A stretch of 64,000 nt of DNA, from contig OZ231126.1 in assembly GCA_965153355.1 (NCBI GenBank), positions 93,930,001 through 93,994,000 of the forward strand, written 5' to 3'. Every line of letters starts with the position of its first letter. Within the stretch, counting starts at the first letter, position 1. The position numbers and the translations under genes are program-made. Positions 1 through 11,775 of the stretch are shown here, piece after piece. Origin of the DNA: Flaccisagitta enflata (taxonomy: Eukaryota; Chaetognatha; Sagittoidea; Aphragmophora). The notes under the pieces were generated by a model. That model had not been told where the DNA came from, made no database searches, and saw only the letters and a program-made list of their open reading frames with translations.

Positions 1-1
1 T

Positions 2-464
2 CTTCCCATCGTCGACTACGAAGATGAATACGACGAAGATGACGATCTTGACTACAAAATTGATCGCGAGGATTTGGATGCCAACTTGGATGGGGTTGGT
101 TTTGGAGGCGGAGTTGGCGTCAATATCGGAGGCGGCGGCGCAGATATAAGTGCGGAAGAAAATGGCATTAGCGATATTGTCGACGCACCGCCGGGCGTTG
201 TGGACCCACCCCCTCCTCTTCCTCCTCTTCCTCATCAACCACACCAAATGCATCATCTGGACACTTTTGTCGACTCCTCCTCCTCTGCCTTCTCCATCCC
301 CAATGAGCTTCCCAACAAGATCTCGTCTGTTGATAACAATCAAGTTGTCGAAGAGGAAAAAAATCAAGAAAACGGAAATGAGAATAACGCGTCTCCTGAT
401 TGGTCGACCGGAGGAGACGCGTCCTCTCCTCATTGGTCCACATCATCGTCAAGAGTGGAAGATG
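2..464 (+). CDS. Candidate laminin beta N-terminal extension exon, acidic and Pro-rich (5' end outside window)
   Basis: Open reading frame entering from the left edge and open to a stop at 560-562. The first 25 residues are strongly acidic with tyrosines set among Asp/Glu (VDYEDEYDEDDDLDY), followed by a Gly-rich stretch, a proline run (PPPPLPPLPHQPHQ) and Ser/Asn/Glu-rich sequence. It contains no domain I recognise. A donor at 464/465 (GATG|GTAAAA) leaves phase 1. That matches the phase of the next candidate exon (1650) and of the whole chain leading into the laminin LN domain, so I read this as an upstream laminin exon of about 154 codons. Tyrosines in such acidic context resemble sulfation sites, which is inference only. 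Alternatively it is the last coding exon of a different gene ending at 562. No signal peptide is visible, so the true N terminus lies to the left. Confidence 0.45.
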
Positions 465-877
465 GTAAAAAAACAAAAGCAATCTGGATCAAATATGGAA
501 ATTTTGACGATCCCGGCCATCAATTGATCAAGGGATCGCAAATCGACAGAAAGAATACTTAGTAGTTAACTCGCGTGGTTTGATCTGTGTTTCAACCCAT
601 ATGGAATATTTTCAGAATCACCTCGTTTTTAACAAAGAGCAGGACGCGTGTGTGTACGATTTCTATACATTGACGTTGTTGTTGTTGATAATGTTGTTCC
701 ACGACTAACACAATAACTTTTACGCGTTTTCATTTCTTTTCCTGCAGATTATTAGGACGTCCTTCATCTCCATCCTCGTCATTAGATGTTGTCGTTCTTT
801 TTTATTCAAACCTGTGTTGGTTTTTTTTTGGTCCCTTATGAGATATTTTTTCTTCCCATATTCTACAATTATACTAT

Positions 878-1075
878 CTAGCTCATAAATATATAGACAC
901 CTGAAAATAAGCATCAACTTTCAAAAGGTGCTGTGCCTAAATATATTGACTCCCAATTAGCCTCATTAAAAAAAAATTAAAACAATCTTTTAAAATAAGA
1001 CCAACCTGGGGTCAGCACCTTTCCAAAAGTGATATTTCTTTTTAGATATCAATGATTTTTATTTTTATGAGCTAG
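878..1075. mobile_element. MITE (CTAGCTCATAAATAT family)
   Basis: Inverted ends CTAGCTCATAAATATATAGA and TTTTATTTTTATGAGCTAG; internal GCATCAACTTT and GGTGCTG. Same family as 3929-4125. Confidence 0.68.
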
Positions 1076-1176
1076 ACGGTATTTCTTTTGATAAGTCAGT
1101 TTTTCCTATTCTATTTTTGAAGCTATAATACTGAAATCTGATAATTGCTGGCCCTGTCTGTCAGTCTGTCAGTCTG

Positions 1177-1217
<41 letters not shown>

Positions 1218-1568
1218 GAAAAACTCGAAAATCCATTGTCAGTGATACACACCAAGTCAAGTAAAGAAAAGACGTTTTTTTAAGCATTTTTGTGCCTTAA
1301 TTCATCCACGAAGTCTTAGAGCGATTGAAGTCCCTAACTCTGATCCGACTCAACGAAAACATGATGTACCAACCTATTGTATTCCTCTACCACCGCTAAT
1401 TCCGCGTCTATCACTTTTTTCCGTACTCTCTAATTTCTCAATCGTAGATTACGCGTTGATCATCATTTGTAATTCTTAGAAGAGAAGTAGAAGTAGAAGT
1501 TTTTCCTCCCTTTTTTGTCATTGATTTACACACCTGACTGCCTTTTGTACAATTGTATAATGATGTGA

Positions 1569-1570
<2 letters not shown>

Positions 1571-1647
<77 letters not shown>

Positions 1648-1873
1648 AGGTGTAACCACGCAACGGTTGTCCAACTCGGTGGAATACCCGGTCCCAGAGT
1701 ACGACCCCCGCTACGATGCGAGTCGACCTGTCGGCCCGGGTGCCTACCCCTTGCCAGGTGAAAGAAAAAAACAATTTACCCGGTGTCCTAATGAAAAATG
1801 CTGTAGTCTGTCCACCCAAACTCCGCCAACTTGTTTGTCGCTCGTTGTCTCTCTTTCTCTGTCTGTCTGTCTT

Positions 1874-1929
<56 letters not shown>
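1571..1929. repeat. (CT)n tracts around the exon at 1650
   Basis: (CT)n at 1571-1644 just before the acceptor and again at 1879-1929; another at 1181-1214. Confidence 0.95.
1650..1757 (+). CDS. Candidate laminin beta N-terminal extension exon
   Basis: 36-codon exon with a (CT)n tract ending in TTTCAG directly before it and donor CCAG|GTGAAA after it. It enters and leaves in phase 1. The peptide is Pro/Tyr-rich (SVEYPVPEYDPRYDASRP) and matches no domain I know. The (CT)n microsatellite 1571-1644 serves as the polypyrimidine tract. The perfect phase fit to the exons on both sides supports it as a real coding exon; the absence of a recognised homologue keeps confidence moderate. Confidence 0.5.
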
Positions 1930-1933
<4 letters not shown>

Positions 1934-2809
1934 CTTTACAAAACTCGTCTTAGGACCCATCTGCCGTCAGAGGTTTCCCATTTATTCAAAAAAAGTTAAA
2001 TCAGTAGATTATGATCCTGACTTGTTTTAACTTTGAATCATTTCTCACGCGACCAAAGGCCAATGCGAAAGACATGAGAATCCCGTTACGTTAGGACATG
2101 GGAAAAGGCACTATGGTCATGGATATGGCCTATGGGACATGGGAAAAGGCACTACGGTCATCGTTATGGGATAAAGGGATTCTATAGGGCTGAAATGTGC
2201 ATTTTGGTTTTCTGTTTATGATGTCCGATGAATTCTACTAGTCTCATTCCGTCGCCCACCAACGTTCTCAGCACATATCCCTTACACATTCTGCATTCCC
2301 TCCATTTCCTATTAAAGCCCTTCATCTCCCATCCTGTCACTTTCTTCTTGGACGCACTTACCTCCTGAGTCACATATCAATAAAAAAAAAGGGATTTTTT
2401 CCCTTGGTTCTTTTTGTAATTGGTCTTTCCTTTCCTCCCATAAAAAAGCCAGCAGAGATAAAGGGAAAATGATTGATATTGTCCCATCCTGGGAAAAAAA
2501 AAAGAAAAAAGAATGTCTGCCTCTCAATCTCATTCTCCCGCCATAATCTTGAGACAATGGTTGCGTTGGTGGACAACGACAAGTATTATCTCATATCAGG
2601 CCTTACAGTAACAAATATTGGCAGAAATAAAGATTCCGATTATCTTTTTGGAATATGTGTAATCTTTTATAATATGTATATAATATGTATAATATGTATA
2701 TTATGTATATAATATGTATGTAATATGTATCTTTTATAATATGTTTAATCTTTTTGGAATATGTATAATTGAATGTTTCCCTCTTTTCTTAAATTTTGGC
2801 CGCTATCAG
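1930..2809. other. Intron without recognised gene
   Basis: Contains a two-copy tandem of GGACATGGGAAAAGGCACTA (2095-2165) and TATAATATGTATA repeats (2660-2755). No exon or element recognised. Confidence 0.6.
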
Positions 2810-2884
2810 ACGGTGGCGCTGCTGGCGCCGCGGGCGTAGCGCCACCGTGTCAGGATTGTAACATTGACGTAGACTACGCCAACG
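2810..2884 (+). CDS. Candidate laminin beta N-terminal extension exon (Ala/Gly, CxxC)
   Basis: 25-codon exon, acceptor CTATCAG, donor AACG|GTGAAT, phase 1 on both sides. It encodes a Gly/Ala run followed by VAPPCQDCNIDVDYANG. Its GC content is far above that of the surrounding intron, as expected for an exon. Function unknown. Its two cysteines would be extracellular if the laminin assignment holds. Confidence 0.45.
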
Positions 2885-3163
2885 GTGAATCACTCTACCA
2901 CTTTTCTTTAAGTATTTCATCGCGTTTATGTTTTTGATGATTCTTTGTGATCGAGAAGCCTTTGAATCTTTTTATCAATAATGATAGATACTATAGTATG
3001 AAAAAAAAAGAGTTACACTTTTAAAAAAGCGTTCAATAAGTTTAACGAAGTAATGCAAACATGATATTTAAAAGGCTTCGTCGTAACTGTCAATCTAACA
3101 AACTGTCAATAAACCTTGTCAAATAACCATTGTAATAAAAACGCTACAGTACAATAGTTCATA

Positions 3164-3763
3164 CAGTACATTCCGAGAAAACCCGACTAAAACTGGAGGA
3201 TGCATTTTTTTAATCTCAATTCTACTTCTCTAGCTTAATTTTTAGTATCTAGGCTAACTAAAGGACACTTTATTCCTTGAATGTATTTGGCAGTTAAAAA
3301 ACTCAACTCATCAAATCAAAGTCCATGAATACTTTGTTTTAAAGTGTTTTCACCTAGCCTACTAGATTCAGCAGTAAATTTAACATAATTATAAAAAAAT
3401 CAGCTCAATCGGATAATTTTCACAGGTTTTACAGCCATTTTAAGTTTTATAGGACAATTGTTCAATGTGTTTTTAGGACAATCATCCTAAAAAACTTAAA
3501 ATCGTCGTAAAACCTATAAAAATTATCCGATTGAACTGATTCTATATTTGAATTGGGTAAAATTTTTTGCTGAATCTAATGGTCTAGGGTACAACACTCT
3601 CATGGACTTTGATTTCATGAGTTATAATTTTTAACTGCTAAATATATTCAACAAATTAAGCGTCTTTTAATTAGCTTAAATACAAAAATGAAGCTAAGGA
3701 AATGGAATCAAGATATCAAAAATTTATCCTCGAGTTTTAGTCTGGTTTGCTCGGAATGTACTG
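3164..3763. mobile_element. 600-bp full-length fold-back MITE, TA target duplication
   Basis: TA-flanked inverted repeats beginning CAGTACATTCCGAG, with the two arms pairing over nearly the whole length, down to the centre near 3450-3490. The arms have diverged by scattered substitutions. No ORF. Tc1/mariner-type by its TA duplication. Confidence 0.8.
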
Positions 3764-3928
3764 TACACCAATAGGCAATAGGTATTTAAGCTCCCCATCT
3801 TATTGATTAATGAATTTGTGGAAAAATATTTGAATCCGCGATTGCTCCTGCACGTCAAACGATATCACAATGCGTCAAATCAAACATAGCTCCATGTTCC
3901 CATCACTACAAATATGAAACACTACTAT

Positions 3929-4125
3929 CTAGCTCATAAATATGCGGACACCTGAAAAAAAACATCGACTTTGAAAAGTTACTGCGCCTAAATGAATTGA
4001 GCTACTGAGCTACTGAGATTGAAAATGAACCAATCTACTGTCAGTAGCTTAATTTATTTAAAAAGACGCAGAACTTTCTAAAAAGTTGATGCTCCTTTCG
4101 AGGTGTCAGTATGTTAATGAGCTAG
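3929..4125. mobile_element. MITE (CTAGCTCATAAATAT family)
   Basis: CTAGCTCATAAATATGCGGA CACCTGAAA at left and TTTCGAGGTGTCAGTATGTT AATGAGCTAG at right, about 197 bp, with an inner GAGCTACT tandem. Confidence 0.72.
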
Positions 4126-4548
4126 ATGGTGTTGCACCAACTCCTTCGATTCAAGGATTGTAACAGCCGAGAGAGGAACGTTCCGGAATAGTCCATTCAT
4201 CCTAATAAGTAATATATTCATTTACGTAGCTCGGCGTCACTAACAGTTGTCAGTAATACTAGAACTAGTCGTTAACTATGATTATTTGTAACTTAAAGCG
4301 TCCAATTACAAACCACGTAAACGTAGTCCCAAAAATGTAGCGACATGAGATTTTCATGTTTCGGAAACATTTTTGTTGCAAAGTAATATCTGTTCCTGTT
4401 CTGTAGATTTTTTTTATCCCTGAAGCCTGATTATTCTAAAAACATCTCACGTTGATAACGTCTTCTTGTTTTCTTGTCTCTCCTTTTTTCCCATTCATAC
4501 ATTTGCAATTATGTATTCGTTTAATATCATTCGTACTTTCCTTTACAG

Positions 4549-4611
4549 GTGGAAGTAGTAGAGCCCAGGATCCACGAGGGTGGACCTACGGAGTCGATCT
4601 CCATAGAAGGG
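4549..4611 (+). CDS. Candidate laminin beta N-terminal extension exon
   Basis: 21-codon exon after a good acceptor (TTTCCTTTACAG), donor GGGG|GTACTT, phase 1 on both sides. Peptide GSSRAQDPRGWTYGVDLHRR, basic and Gly/Ser-rich, not recognised. Support comes from splice sites and phase only. Confidence 0.45.
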
Positions 4612-5410
4612 GTACTTACTTATTTGGCAAATAAACAAATCGTCTCTCGATAATAACTGTGTAGCGCATTTACTATGTAATGTCTTGTTAGCATTGACCC
4701 ATATCTTGGCGCGTAACCGTGGAGTCGGCTGCATGCAGCGATGCTGGCTGCTGTTTCTCACGCTTAGCATTTTGCATGCGTCTTTCGTGTGCTTTGGTTC
4801 ATGTTGTAATCATGTACTCGCGCGTTTGTCCCTCCACACTCAATTTAGTGAAAATTATTCAAAATTCATGTACTTTAGACGTGTCGGTCGATTGGTTCGT
4901 TGGTTGATCAGTCGGTCGGTCGGTTGGTCGGTTGATTATTCGATGTTTTTCCGCTTCTGCCCATCCGTCGACGATTGCAGACAATTTCATATGGCCTTAT
5001 TTGGCTGTATACGGCCTTCTTTTTTTCTTAAAAAAACAAAGAAAAAAAAAGATGCCAATAAGACACCTTTGTGCATAGATTGTTCTTTTCCAGATTAGGT
5101 CCTCGGACTTCACGATTGACATAGATATATATTAGAATTCATGATCAAGCAACTGATCATCGTTGACTCTTTTTTTTCTAGTTAAGTGTCATAGTCACGA
5201 ATTTCACAAAATATGCAAATCGAGTTTGATTAACCATTTTCATGTTCGGCCTCTCGGCTTTTCTCCTAGCTTTCTCCCACTTCTTCGTAGTCCTCTCACA
5301 TTCATGTCTGGTCTACAAAATACTGATTACGAATCAAATATCACGCATCATGCATCAGAAATCAAATATGTGATCCAGTTGCTCGGTCCCCCTTTAACTT
5401 TTTTGGTGTT

Positions 5411-6397
5411 TTTAGTCGCGTGCACGCGACTCTACAACCCGGTCTGTCGGTCGGTCCGTCGGTAACATTTTACTTTCTCGGCGTTTATTACTTTTTTACA
5501 TCATTTTTTTGTAATTGTGTCCTGACATTGTGTCCCGACATTGTCTCCCGACATTGTGTCCCGACATGTCCCAACATTGTGTCCCGACATAGTGTCCCAA
5601 CATTGTGTCCCGACATTGTGTCCCAACATTGTGTCCCAACATTGTGTCCCAACATTGTGTCCCAACATTGTGTCCCAACATTGTGTCCCAACATTGTGTC
5701 CCAACATTGTGTCCCAACAATGTGTACCGCAATTGTGTCCTGATATCATGTCCTGTAAATTTGTCCCGACATTGTGCCCCAACATTGTGTCCCAACACTG
5801 TGTCCTGACATGTGTCCCGGCATTGTGTTCCAACAATGTGTCCTAACATTGTGTCCCAACAGTGTGTCCCGACAATGTGTCCCAACATTGTGTCCCAACA
5901 TTATGTCCCAACAATCTGTCCCAACATTGTGTCTGGACATTGTGTCTGGACATTATGTCCCAACATTGTGCCCCAACATTGTGTCTCTACATTGCGTCCT
6001 GACATTATGTCCCAACATTGTGTCCCGACATTGTGTCCCAACATTGTGTCCTGTCATTGTGTCCCAACATTGCCTTCCGACATTGTGTCCTCACAATGTG
6101 TCCTGACAATATGTCCCAACATTGTGTCGCTTCATTGTGTCCCGACATTGTATCCCAATAGTCCCAATGGTCATTTGTGTCCCAAGTCATTTGTGTCTCA
6201 ACAGTCATTTGTAATAATTCAGTTGATAGAGTCAAATAAGAAATATTGTATCATGAGTCTGGCACGCAATATATATGTGTTGGCCTTGTTAAGCTTTTTT
6301 AGCCTACTGCTCCTGCCCAAATGCTCTAGTGACCTTCTCCTGCAATGCTCCTGCCCATTCGCACGCGACTGGGGTAGCCGTGTATCTGGCCTTGTTT
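5411..6397 (+). mobile_element. Hairpin element (GTCGCG type) carrying a 12-bp satellite
   Basis: 5' palindrome AGTCGCGTGCACGCGACT, then CTACAACCCGGTCTGTCGGT, (GGTC/CCGT)n, and 3' module CGCACGCGACTGGGGTAGCC followed by GTGTATCTGGCCTTGTTTT. The interior is filled by about 50 copies of ACATTGTGTCCC variants (5520-6170). Shortest family members are about 150 bp, so this copy has grown by satellite expansion. Confidence 0.85.
5520..6170. repeat. 12-bp minisatellite ACATTGTGTCCC
   Basis: About 50 units with single-base variants (ACATTGTGTCCY, ACAATGTGTCCC). 12 bp is a multiple of three, so open frames exist in several frames on both strands; they are by-products. Lies inside a hairpin element. 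Confidence 0.9.
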
Positions 6398-6704
6398 TAT
6401 CAATAACCAGAATTCCATTATAGAATAAAAGAATCTTATACATATTTTTGTAATACGTATTCATATCAGAAATACTTCAATATTATTGTAATTATACTGA
6501 AAATCAGATTATTCGTAAATTTTTTCAAAATATTGAAACTAGCGTTAAGTTTTTCTAAAAATTTGAAACCTTCATATATTCATAGGATGATCATATTTTC
6601 AGAGCTATTTGGAGCCTTTAAATGTTCTTACAAAAAGAGTGTAGAGATACTTTAGTTTCTTTTTAAAGGGTAACTAACGGATGGGTCTTTTTGTCACTAT
6701 CTTT

Positions 6705-7512
6705 TTTTAGTCGCGTGCACGCGTCTCTACAACCCGCTTTGTCCGTTCGTCCGTCGGTCGGTCCGTCGGTCCGTAAAAATTTGTTTTTTTATTTTTTCGG
6801 CGTTTTAGGTGGTTATTGCATCACTGCTCCGGCCCAAATGCATGAATAGCCTTTTCTATCTGCCCCTTCCCACCGGCACGCGACTAAGGTAGCCGTATAA
6901 CAATGGCAAAATAAAAAAAGAGACAACTTGTTTTGTTTATTTGTGCTGCACTGAAGCTTTAAACTATAAAAAAATCAGTGACCGTTTGAAACCTCTGCAA
7001 AAGATCTTTTAAATGAGACGTTGCTGGTTATTCTAGCTTTATTTGTTTAGAAATGGTACAAGAATGAATAAAAACATTGCTATATTCAGTTTTGGGATTC
7101 AACTCAATTAAAAAGGTTTTGAAAAGAAGTAGTTAACTTTGACGAGCTCTAACTCTAAAACGGTTTGAGTTACAAATCTGGGATTGGTCTTGAATGAAAG
7201 AAAATTAAAAAATCTTTTAAAAAACGTTTAAAAAAAAAATTCAAACATATTTTTTCTCTATTTCTTTTATCAACAAGCAAAAAGGTACAGCTTTTTCAAT
7301 GTGGTTTTTACTTTCTTGACCATCTACTCTTTATTTCTATGTCATTTTTAAACAAAAAAAGATGCGACAACCAGCATGGTCCCACTTCGAAAATCTTTCA
7401 AAGAGCTTTAAAATCGTCATGGATTTTGCTATGTTTTTCTCATTTGATGAATGTGAAACATTGGAAAACATTTTGTCTCTTTTTTTATTTTGCCACTGTT
7501 ATCTGGCCTTGT
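6705..7512 (+). mobile_element. Hairpin element (GTCGCG type) with a MITE in its 3' module
   Basis: 5' hairpin AGTCGCGTGCACGCGTCT, CGTCGGTCGGTCCGTCGGTC, then GGCACGCGACTAAGGTAGCC; the terminal GTATCTGGCCTTG is displaced to 7500-7511 by the TA-inserted MITE 6900-7499. Confidence 0.82.
6900..7499. mobile_element. TA-flanked MITE (ACARTGGC family), copy 1, inside a hairpin element
   Basis: Inverted termini ACAATGGCAAAATAAAAAAA and the complement of ACAGTGGCAAAATAAAAAAA, flanked by TA (6898-6899, 7500-7501). About 600 bp. It splits the 3' module GCCGTGTATCTGGCCTTG of the surrounding hairpin element exactly at its TA. Confidence 0.78.
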
Positions 7513-7770
7513 TTCAAATGAATATTGCCAAATCATTTCATCTCACAGATTTTCCGGCCAAAAATGAATTTGATTTCCTCCGTTCAGAAAACAGTAGGAT
7601 GTAGCATCTCGACTCCATGTATATAACATGATAGTTGTCATGTCTCCAGCACCCTCTAACGCTCGGCATCCTTTAGATATTTGTTAAGTTCCGAAGAATA
7701 AACAAAAACGAAACAAAGCAATTGGCTTTTGTCTAAATTTGAAAAATTTCCTCCCGATTCCCCTCCTCAG

Positions 7771-7821
7771 TTCCCCCCGGTGGCGTCATCCAGCGAGAAT
7801 ATCGGCCTTATGTCGTTTTGG
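7771..7821 (+). CDS. Possible laminin beta N-terminal extension exon
   Basis: 17-codon candidate exon with acceptor CCTCCTCAG and a weak donor TTGG|GTCTGT, phase 1-1. Peptide VPPGGVIQREYRPYVVL. It precedes the first certain LN exon and would join to it in frame. The weak donor and short length make this the least certain exon of the chain. Confidence 0.3.
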
Positions 7822-8265
7822 GTCTGTAGAGATCGGAACAAATGAACAAAGCTCACACACATAAACACTTTCGCGGTGTTGTTGTTGTTGTTCCAATCAT
7901 TTCCAACACCAACCTTGCATTTCAAACTTTTTCTTCTTTTTTTTTCTTTTTGCATTAACATTTAGAGAGAGATTTTTTTTTCGTTCATTTCTGCATTACA
8001 CGCTTTTCTTTTTATAAGAACAATGTTTATAAGACGCACTGAAATTTAAGTAAGAGGAATTTACCCAGAGAACTAAGTTACCATTCATGTTACTATTTTT
8101 GCTTAGGTCAATGCTTGTGTTTATTTCTTTGTACTTTAAATTGTAAACTTACGTGAGGAAACTCATCTGTCACCGGCAAAGGACAAAAATGCAAAAAGAT
8201 TGAAAAATATTCAATTCTGATGAGACTAAAATGTGAATGAAATAGTGACAATCATTTCAGTAACT

Positions 8266-8415
8266 GCTCACTGAAAATTTTAAATTTGCATAAAAAATCC
8301 AAATATCATTAAAATAAGAACATAGCGCCCTCAGTTGATCTTTTAGGAATCGCGCTATGTTTTTGTTTTCTTGATATTTTGATTTTCTATGCAAATTTAA
8401 AATTTTCAATGAGCC
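8266..8415. mobile_element. 150-bp fold-back MITE (GAACATAG core)
   Basis: Arms GGCTCATTGAAAATTTTAAA TTTGCATA type; loop flanks AAGAACATAGCG and CGCTATGTTT. Shares core and arm composition with 16254-16394 and 63132-63272. Confidence 0.68.
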
Positions 8416-8639
8416 ATGGTCCCTTGACAAAAAGAGTTTTTTGTTGAATTTGGCATATTTTTTCAGCTGTTAAATAAAGGATTGAAATTTAAAACTGGGA
8501 TATGCAAGCCAATTCATGCAAAATATGGTTGTTGGTAGTTTTATTGAAAATATTAAAACAAAAATTTTCATTAAATTTCATTTTATAAATTTCACGACTT
8601 ATCTGGCTCGGGTAGCAAATTCTATGGTGATTATCAGTG

Positions 8640-9165
8640 CGTCATAAGAACATCAGCCTCAGATGTGGCCAAAAAATAAGAACATCTTAAGAATATGCTG
8701 AGCCTCAGATTTTAAGATAAGAATATAAGTTTTCAAAAAAGTAGTAAAATTAGATGAAAAACCCTGAATGATGGATATTTTAATAAAGATTTCTAAATTG
8801 ATAGTTCATTATTTGATAAATAATAATCTTATATATCTATTTAATTGAGGACACGCAACTGTATAAGAGGTTTTATCCGTCCGTCTGTCCGTAAGCATGA
8901 GTCAAAAAGTGGGATAACGCGCATTTCCACCCCTGCCTACCTGTCCGCAAGTGGTGGCCATGTATCTGGCCTTGTTATTTAATGAAAATGTTTTTTTTTA
9001 CAAATTGTTTAAAAAACAAACTTTTATATTAATATAGATATATAATCAAAGAGATTATCTAATTCAAAAATAAGAACATGTTAAGAACGCTTGAGCCTCA
9101 AAAACTAGCTGAAAATAAGAATGCTGAGGCTGACTTAAAAAATTCATGTTCTTATAAAATGAAAA
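8640..9165. mobile_element. Probable MITE (ATAAGAACAT...CAGCCTCAG termini) with a nested hairpin element
   Basis: Left CATAAGAACATCAGCCTCAG and right GCTGAGGCTGAC...ATGTTCTTAT form imperfect inverted ends; internal AATAAGAACAT repeats also occur inverted. A diverged hairpin element lies inside at 8846-8976 (ACACGCAACTGTATAAGAGG ... GTATCTGGCCTTGTTA). Confidence 0.5.
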
Positions 9166-10104
9166 GCTTGTATCAAAGATGCTGCAGTGACGAAATTAGT
9201 AGTTCATTCTTTTTTTCAGAGTTTGCGTGAAGAAATTTTAACACACATCTAGAATTGACTCTTCTTCTTTTAATTTCCAGCGAGGTTGATTGCCGCTTCA
9301 AGCTTTATTTGGCAAAAACATGATTGCGATTTTGTCATTTTATTGTTTAGTTCTGCGTTTCTAGTTCGTATTGGATATAGAATTAGATGCTACTTCGTAG
9401 TACACGCGTGCTTTCCGTTTTGGCAACGGCCTTTTTCAAGGCATCATATCATCAATCTGATAATTAAAAAAGATCATCCTTTACATTAAAATTGTGGTAC
9501 AAGAAATCTTTTCCTTGATGTAAAAACTCAACTGGTTGAGACACAAGGGTCACCATGCAGAGATATTCAGTGGTCAGTGGTACTGGTCTACTTCGTGAAT
9601 ACCTTCATCTTAAGCGATCCGTAGAGTTTTACTGATCACCTACGCCAAAGTTAGCACAGTGGGCGTCTAATCGCCACCAATGTTGAGAATAACATTACGT
9701 CCCCAATATTTCTTTTTCCCCTTTATTGAATGATATATATTGGTCGCATTAAGATTGGCGCCCGTTGCCATTAAAAGATGTAAAAATCTATTTCTGCTTT
9801 TTATTTAGAAATTGACCATCAAACGTCTTCCTTATATATCATTATTTGTTTGTCTCAAAACGGAGGCTAAGAGCAAATCGCATGGCGTGTTCAGCAAAAA
9901 TTCGCACTCATCAATCTCGCTTGTTTTATGCGCGACTGCATTATGCAAAACATCCTAGCATTTGATGAAAGTTATTTCATTTTGTTTAAATGTATTATTA
10001 AAAAAAAACAGGTTTTTTTTTAATATAACTGCGCTTCCTCACAAACGATGCTTAACTCGCTTTAGAAATTTATGATTCACTATCATCTTGCTAAGAATAG
10101 AATG

Positions 10105-10108
<4 letters not shown>
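9166..10108. other. Intron, AT-rich, nothing recognised
   Basis: A 67-codon open frame at 9286 follows an AG but has no family resemblance and no convincing donor. Rest unremarkable. Confidence 0.6.
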
Positions 10109-10152
<44 letters not shown>

Positions 10153-10200
10153 TGCTGAGCAAATTCCTAAAACGCATCCTGTTGATTTTGTATTGAACAG

Positions 10201-10314
10201 GAAGCGGTGGTCAGCCGTCTCCGTGCCAAGAGAGCAGTTGTTATCCGGCCACGGGAGACCTTCTCATCGGTAGACAGGATAAACTCACCGCGACGTCCAC
10301 CTGCGGGTTGGGAG
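10201..10314 (+). CDS. lamb1: Laminin beta, LN domain exon 1
   Basis: First exon that is unmistakably laminin. It contains [14 protein letters not shown] and TSTCGLG, the conserved start of the laminin N-terminal (LN, domain VI) fold of beta chains. In the family this domain mediates laminin polymerisation in the basement membrane. Acceptor TTGAACAG and strong donor GGAG|GTAAGT; enters and leaves in phase 1, 114 bp. In most beta chains the LN domain follows the signal peptide almost directly. Here the exon is entered in phase 1 from upstream exons, which is why an N-terminal extension is proposed. Confidence 0.92.
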
Positions 10315-10478
10315 GTAAGTAAAACAAAAACAAAAACAAAAAAAAAACCAAAAACAAAACAGCACGCAACAAAAACAAAAACAACGGAATTTCTATCCTC
10401 CACATCACCACATGTACAACTTCTGCTACAATATCTCCTTCTCAGAATAGAAAAATCAAATAAGATTTTCTCTCGTTT

Positions 10479-10560
10479 TTAAGTCGCGTGCGCGCGACTC
10501 TAGAACCCGCTTTGTCTGTCCGTCCGTCGGTCCATCTTTAAGTTGTTTTTAGTCACTATA
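10479..10560 (+). mobile_element. Hairpin element (GTCGCG type), 5' part
   Basis: AAGTCGCGTGCGCGCGACTC then TAGAACCCGCTTTGTCTGTC and CGTCCGTCGGTCC. It is followed by AAGTCATTTTAAGTCATTY repeats (10550-10750) rather than the usual 3' module. Confidence 0.65.
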
Positions 10561-10774
10561 AGTCATTCTTAGTCATTCAAAGTCATTTTAATTCATTCTA
10601 ATTCATATTAAGTTATATTGAATCACTTAGGTCAATCAGGTCAATTTGTTCATTTAAGTCATTTTACATCATTTTAAGACATTCGTAGTCATTTCAAGTC
10701 ATTTAAAGTCACTTTAAGTCATTTGAAGTCAATTAAAGCCATCATAAGTTGTATATGTCTCGCACGCCTTGTTT

Positions 10775-10998
10775 GATTTAACGTGCGTCCCGCACATCTA
10801 TAAGAGAATGTGTCCGTCGGTTCATCGGTCGGTAACGCATTCGCAAAAATCTCCGAGGCTATACAATCAATAGAGCAGAGCCAATCCAATGATTCATTCA
10901 TTCATCCATTCATTCATTCATTCATTCTTTCATTCATTCATTCATTCATTCATTCATTCATTCATTCATTCATTCATTCATTCATTCATTCATTCATT
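10775..10998 (+). mobile_element. Hairpin element (TGCG type) with (ATTC)n
   Basis: Hairpin CGTGCGTCCCGCACATCT, TATAAGAGAATGTGTCCGTC, GGTCGGTAACGC, then (ATTC)n at 10890-10998. Same order of parts as at 18655, 25354 and 27404. Confidence 0.65.
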
Positions 10999-11019
10999 GA
11001 CAATCAACATTCATTCGCT

Positions 11020-11173
11020 TTTTAGTTGCGGGAACGCAACTCTATAAGAGCCTTTGTCCGTCCGTCCGTCGGTCCGTCCGTCCGTGAACACGAGTCGAAA
11101 AGTGTGAAAACGCGCATTTCCGCCCCTGCCCACCCGTCCGCAACTGGTATTGGCCGTGTATCCGGCCTTGTTC
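11020..11173 (+). mobile_element. Hairpin element (GTTGCG type), compact copy
   Basis: AGTTGCGGGAACGCAACTCT, ATAAGAGCCTTTGTCCGTCC, (CGGTCCGTC)n, then CCCGTCCGCAACTGGTATTG and GCCGTGTATCCGGCCTTGTT. The 3' CGCAACT matches the altered hairpin stem rather than the family consensus CGCGACT. Ends about 20 bp before a laminin LN exon. Confidence 0.85.
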
Positions 11174-11195
11174 ATTTCACCTTCTCTCGTGCCAG

Positions 11196-11340
11196 GACCG
11201 ACGCGATATTGCATTGTGTCTCACTTGGAGGATGAAAAGAAATGCTTCATGTGCGACTCGAGACAACCCTTCCAAATGGGCTTTAATGAAGACTCTCATC
11301 TTGTAGAGAATGTCGTCAGCACTTTTAATAACAGAAGGTT
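11196..11340 (+). CDS. lamb1: Laminin beta, LN domain exon 2
   Basis: Encodes [16 protein letters not shown] and DSHLIENVV-type sequence (here [12 protein letters not shown]) of the beta LN domain. Acceptor CTCGTGCCAG lies only about 20 bp after the end of a repeated hairpin element. The donor is TT|GTGAGT in phase 2; choosing it gives RRLKSWWQ across the junction, which matches the family better than the alternative GT three bases earlier. The following intron is almost entirely (GTT)n. Confidence 0.94.
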
Positions 11341-11345
11341 GTGAG

Positions 11346-11775
<430 letters not shown>

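Noticed and set aside
5420-6423. Repeat arrays resembling a CRISPR (5520-6170, 12160-13690, 23464-23900)
   Set aside because: Direct tandem repeats without unique spacers, in an intron of an animal gene.
9281-9489. Possible exon after TTTCCAG at 9280 with a 67-codon frame
   Set aside because: Phase would fit, but the peptide is hydrophobic and low in conservation features, and no convincing donor follows in phase.
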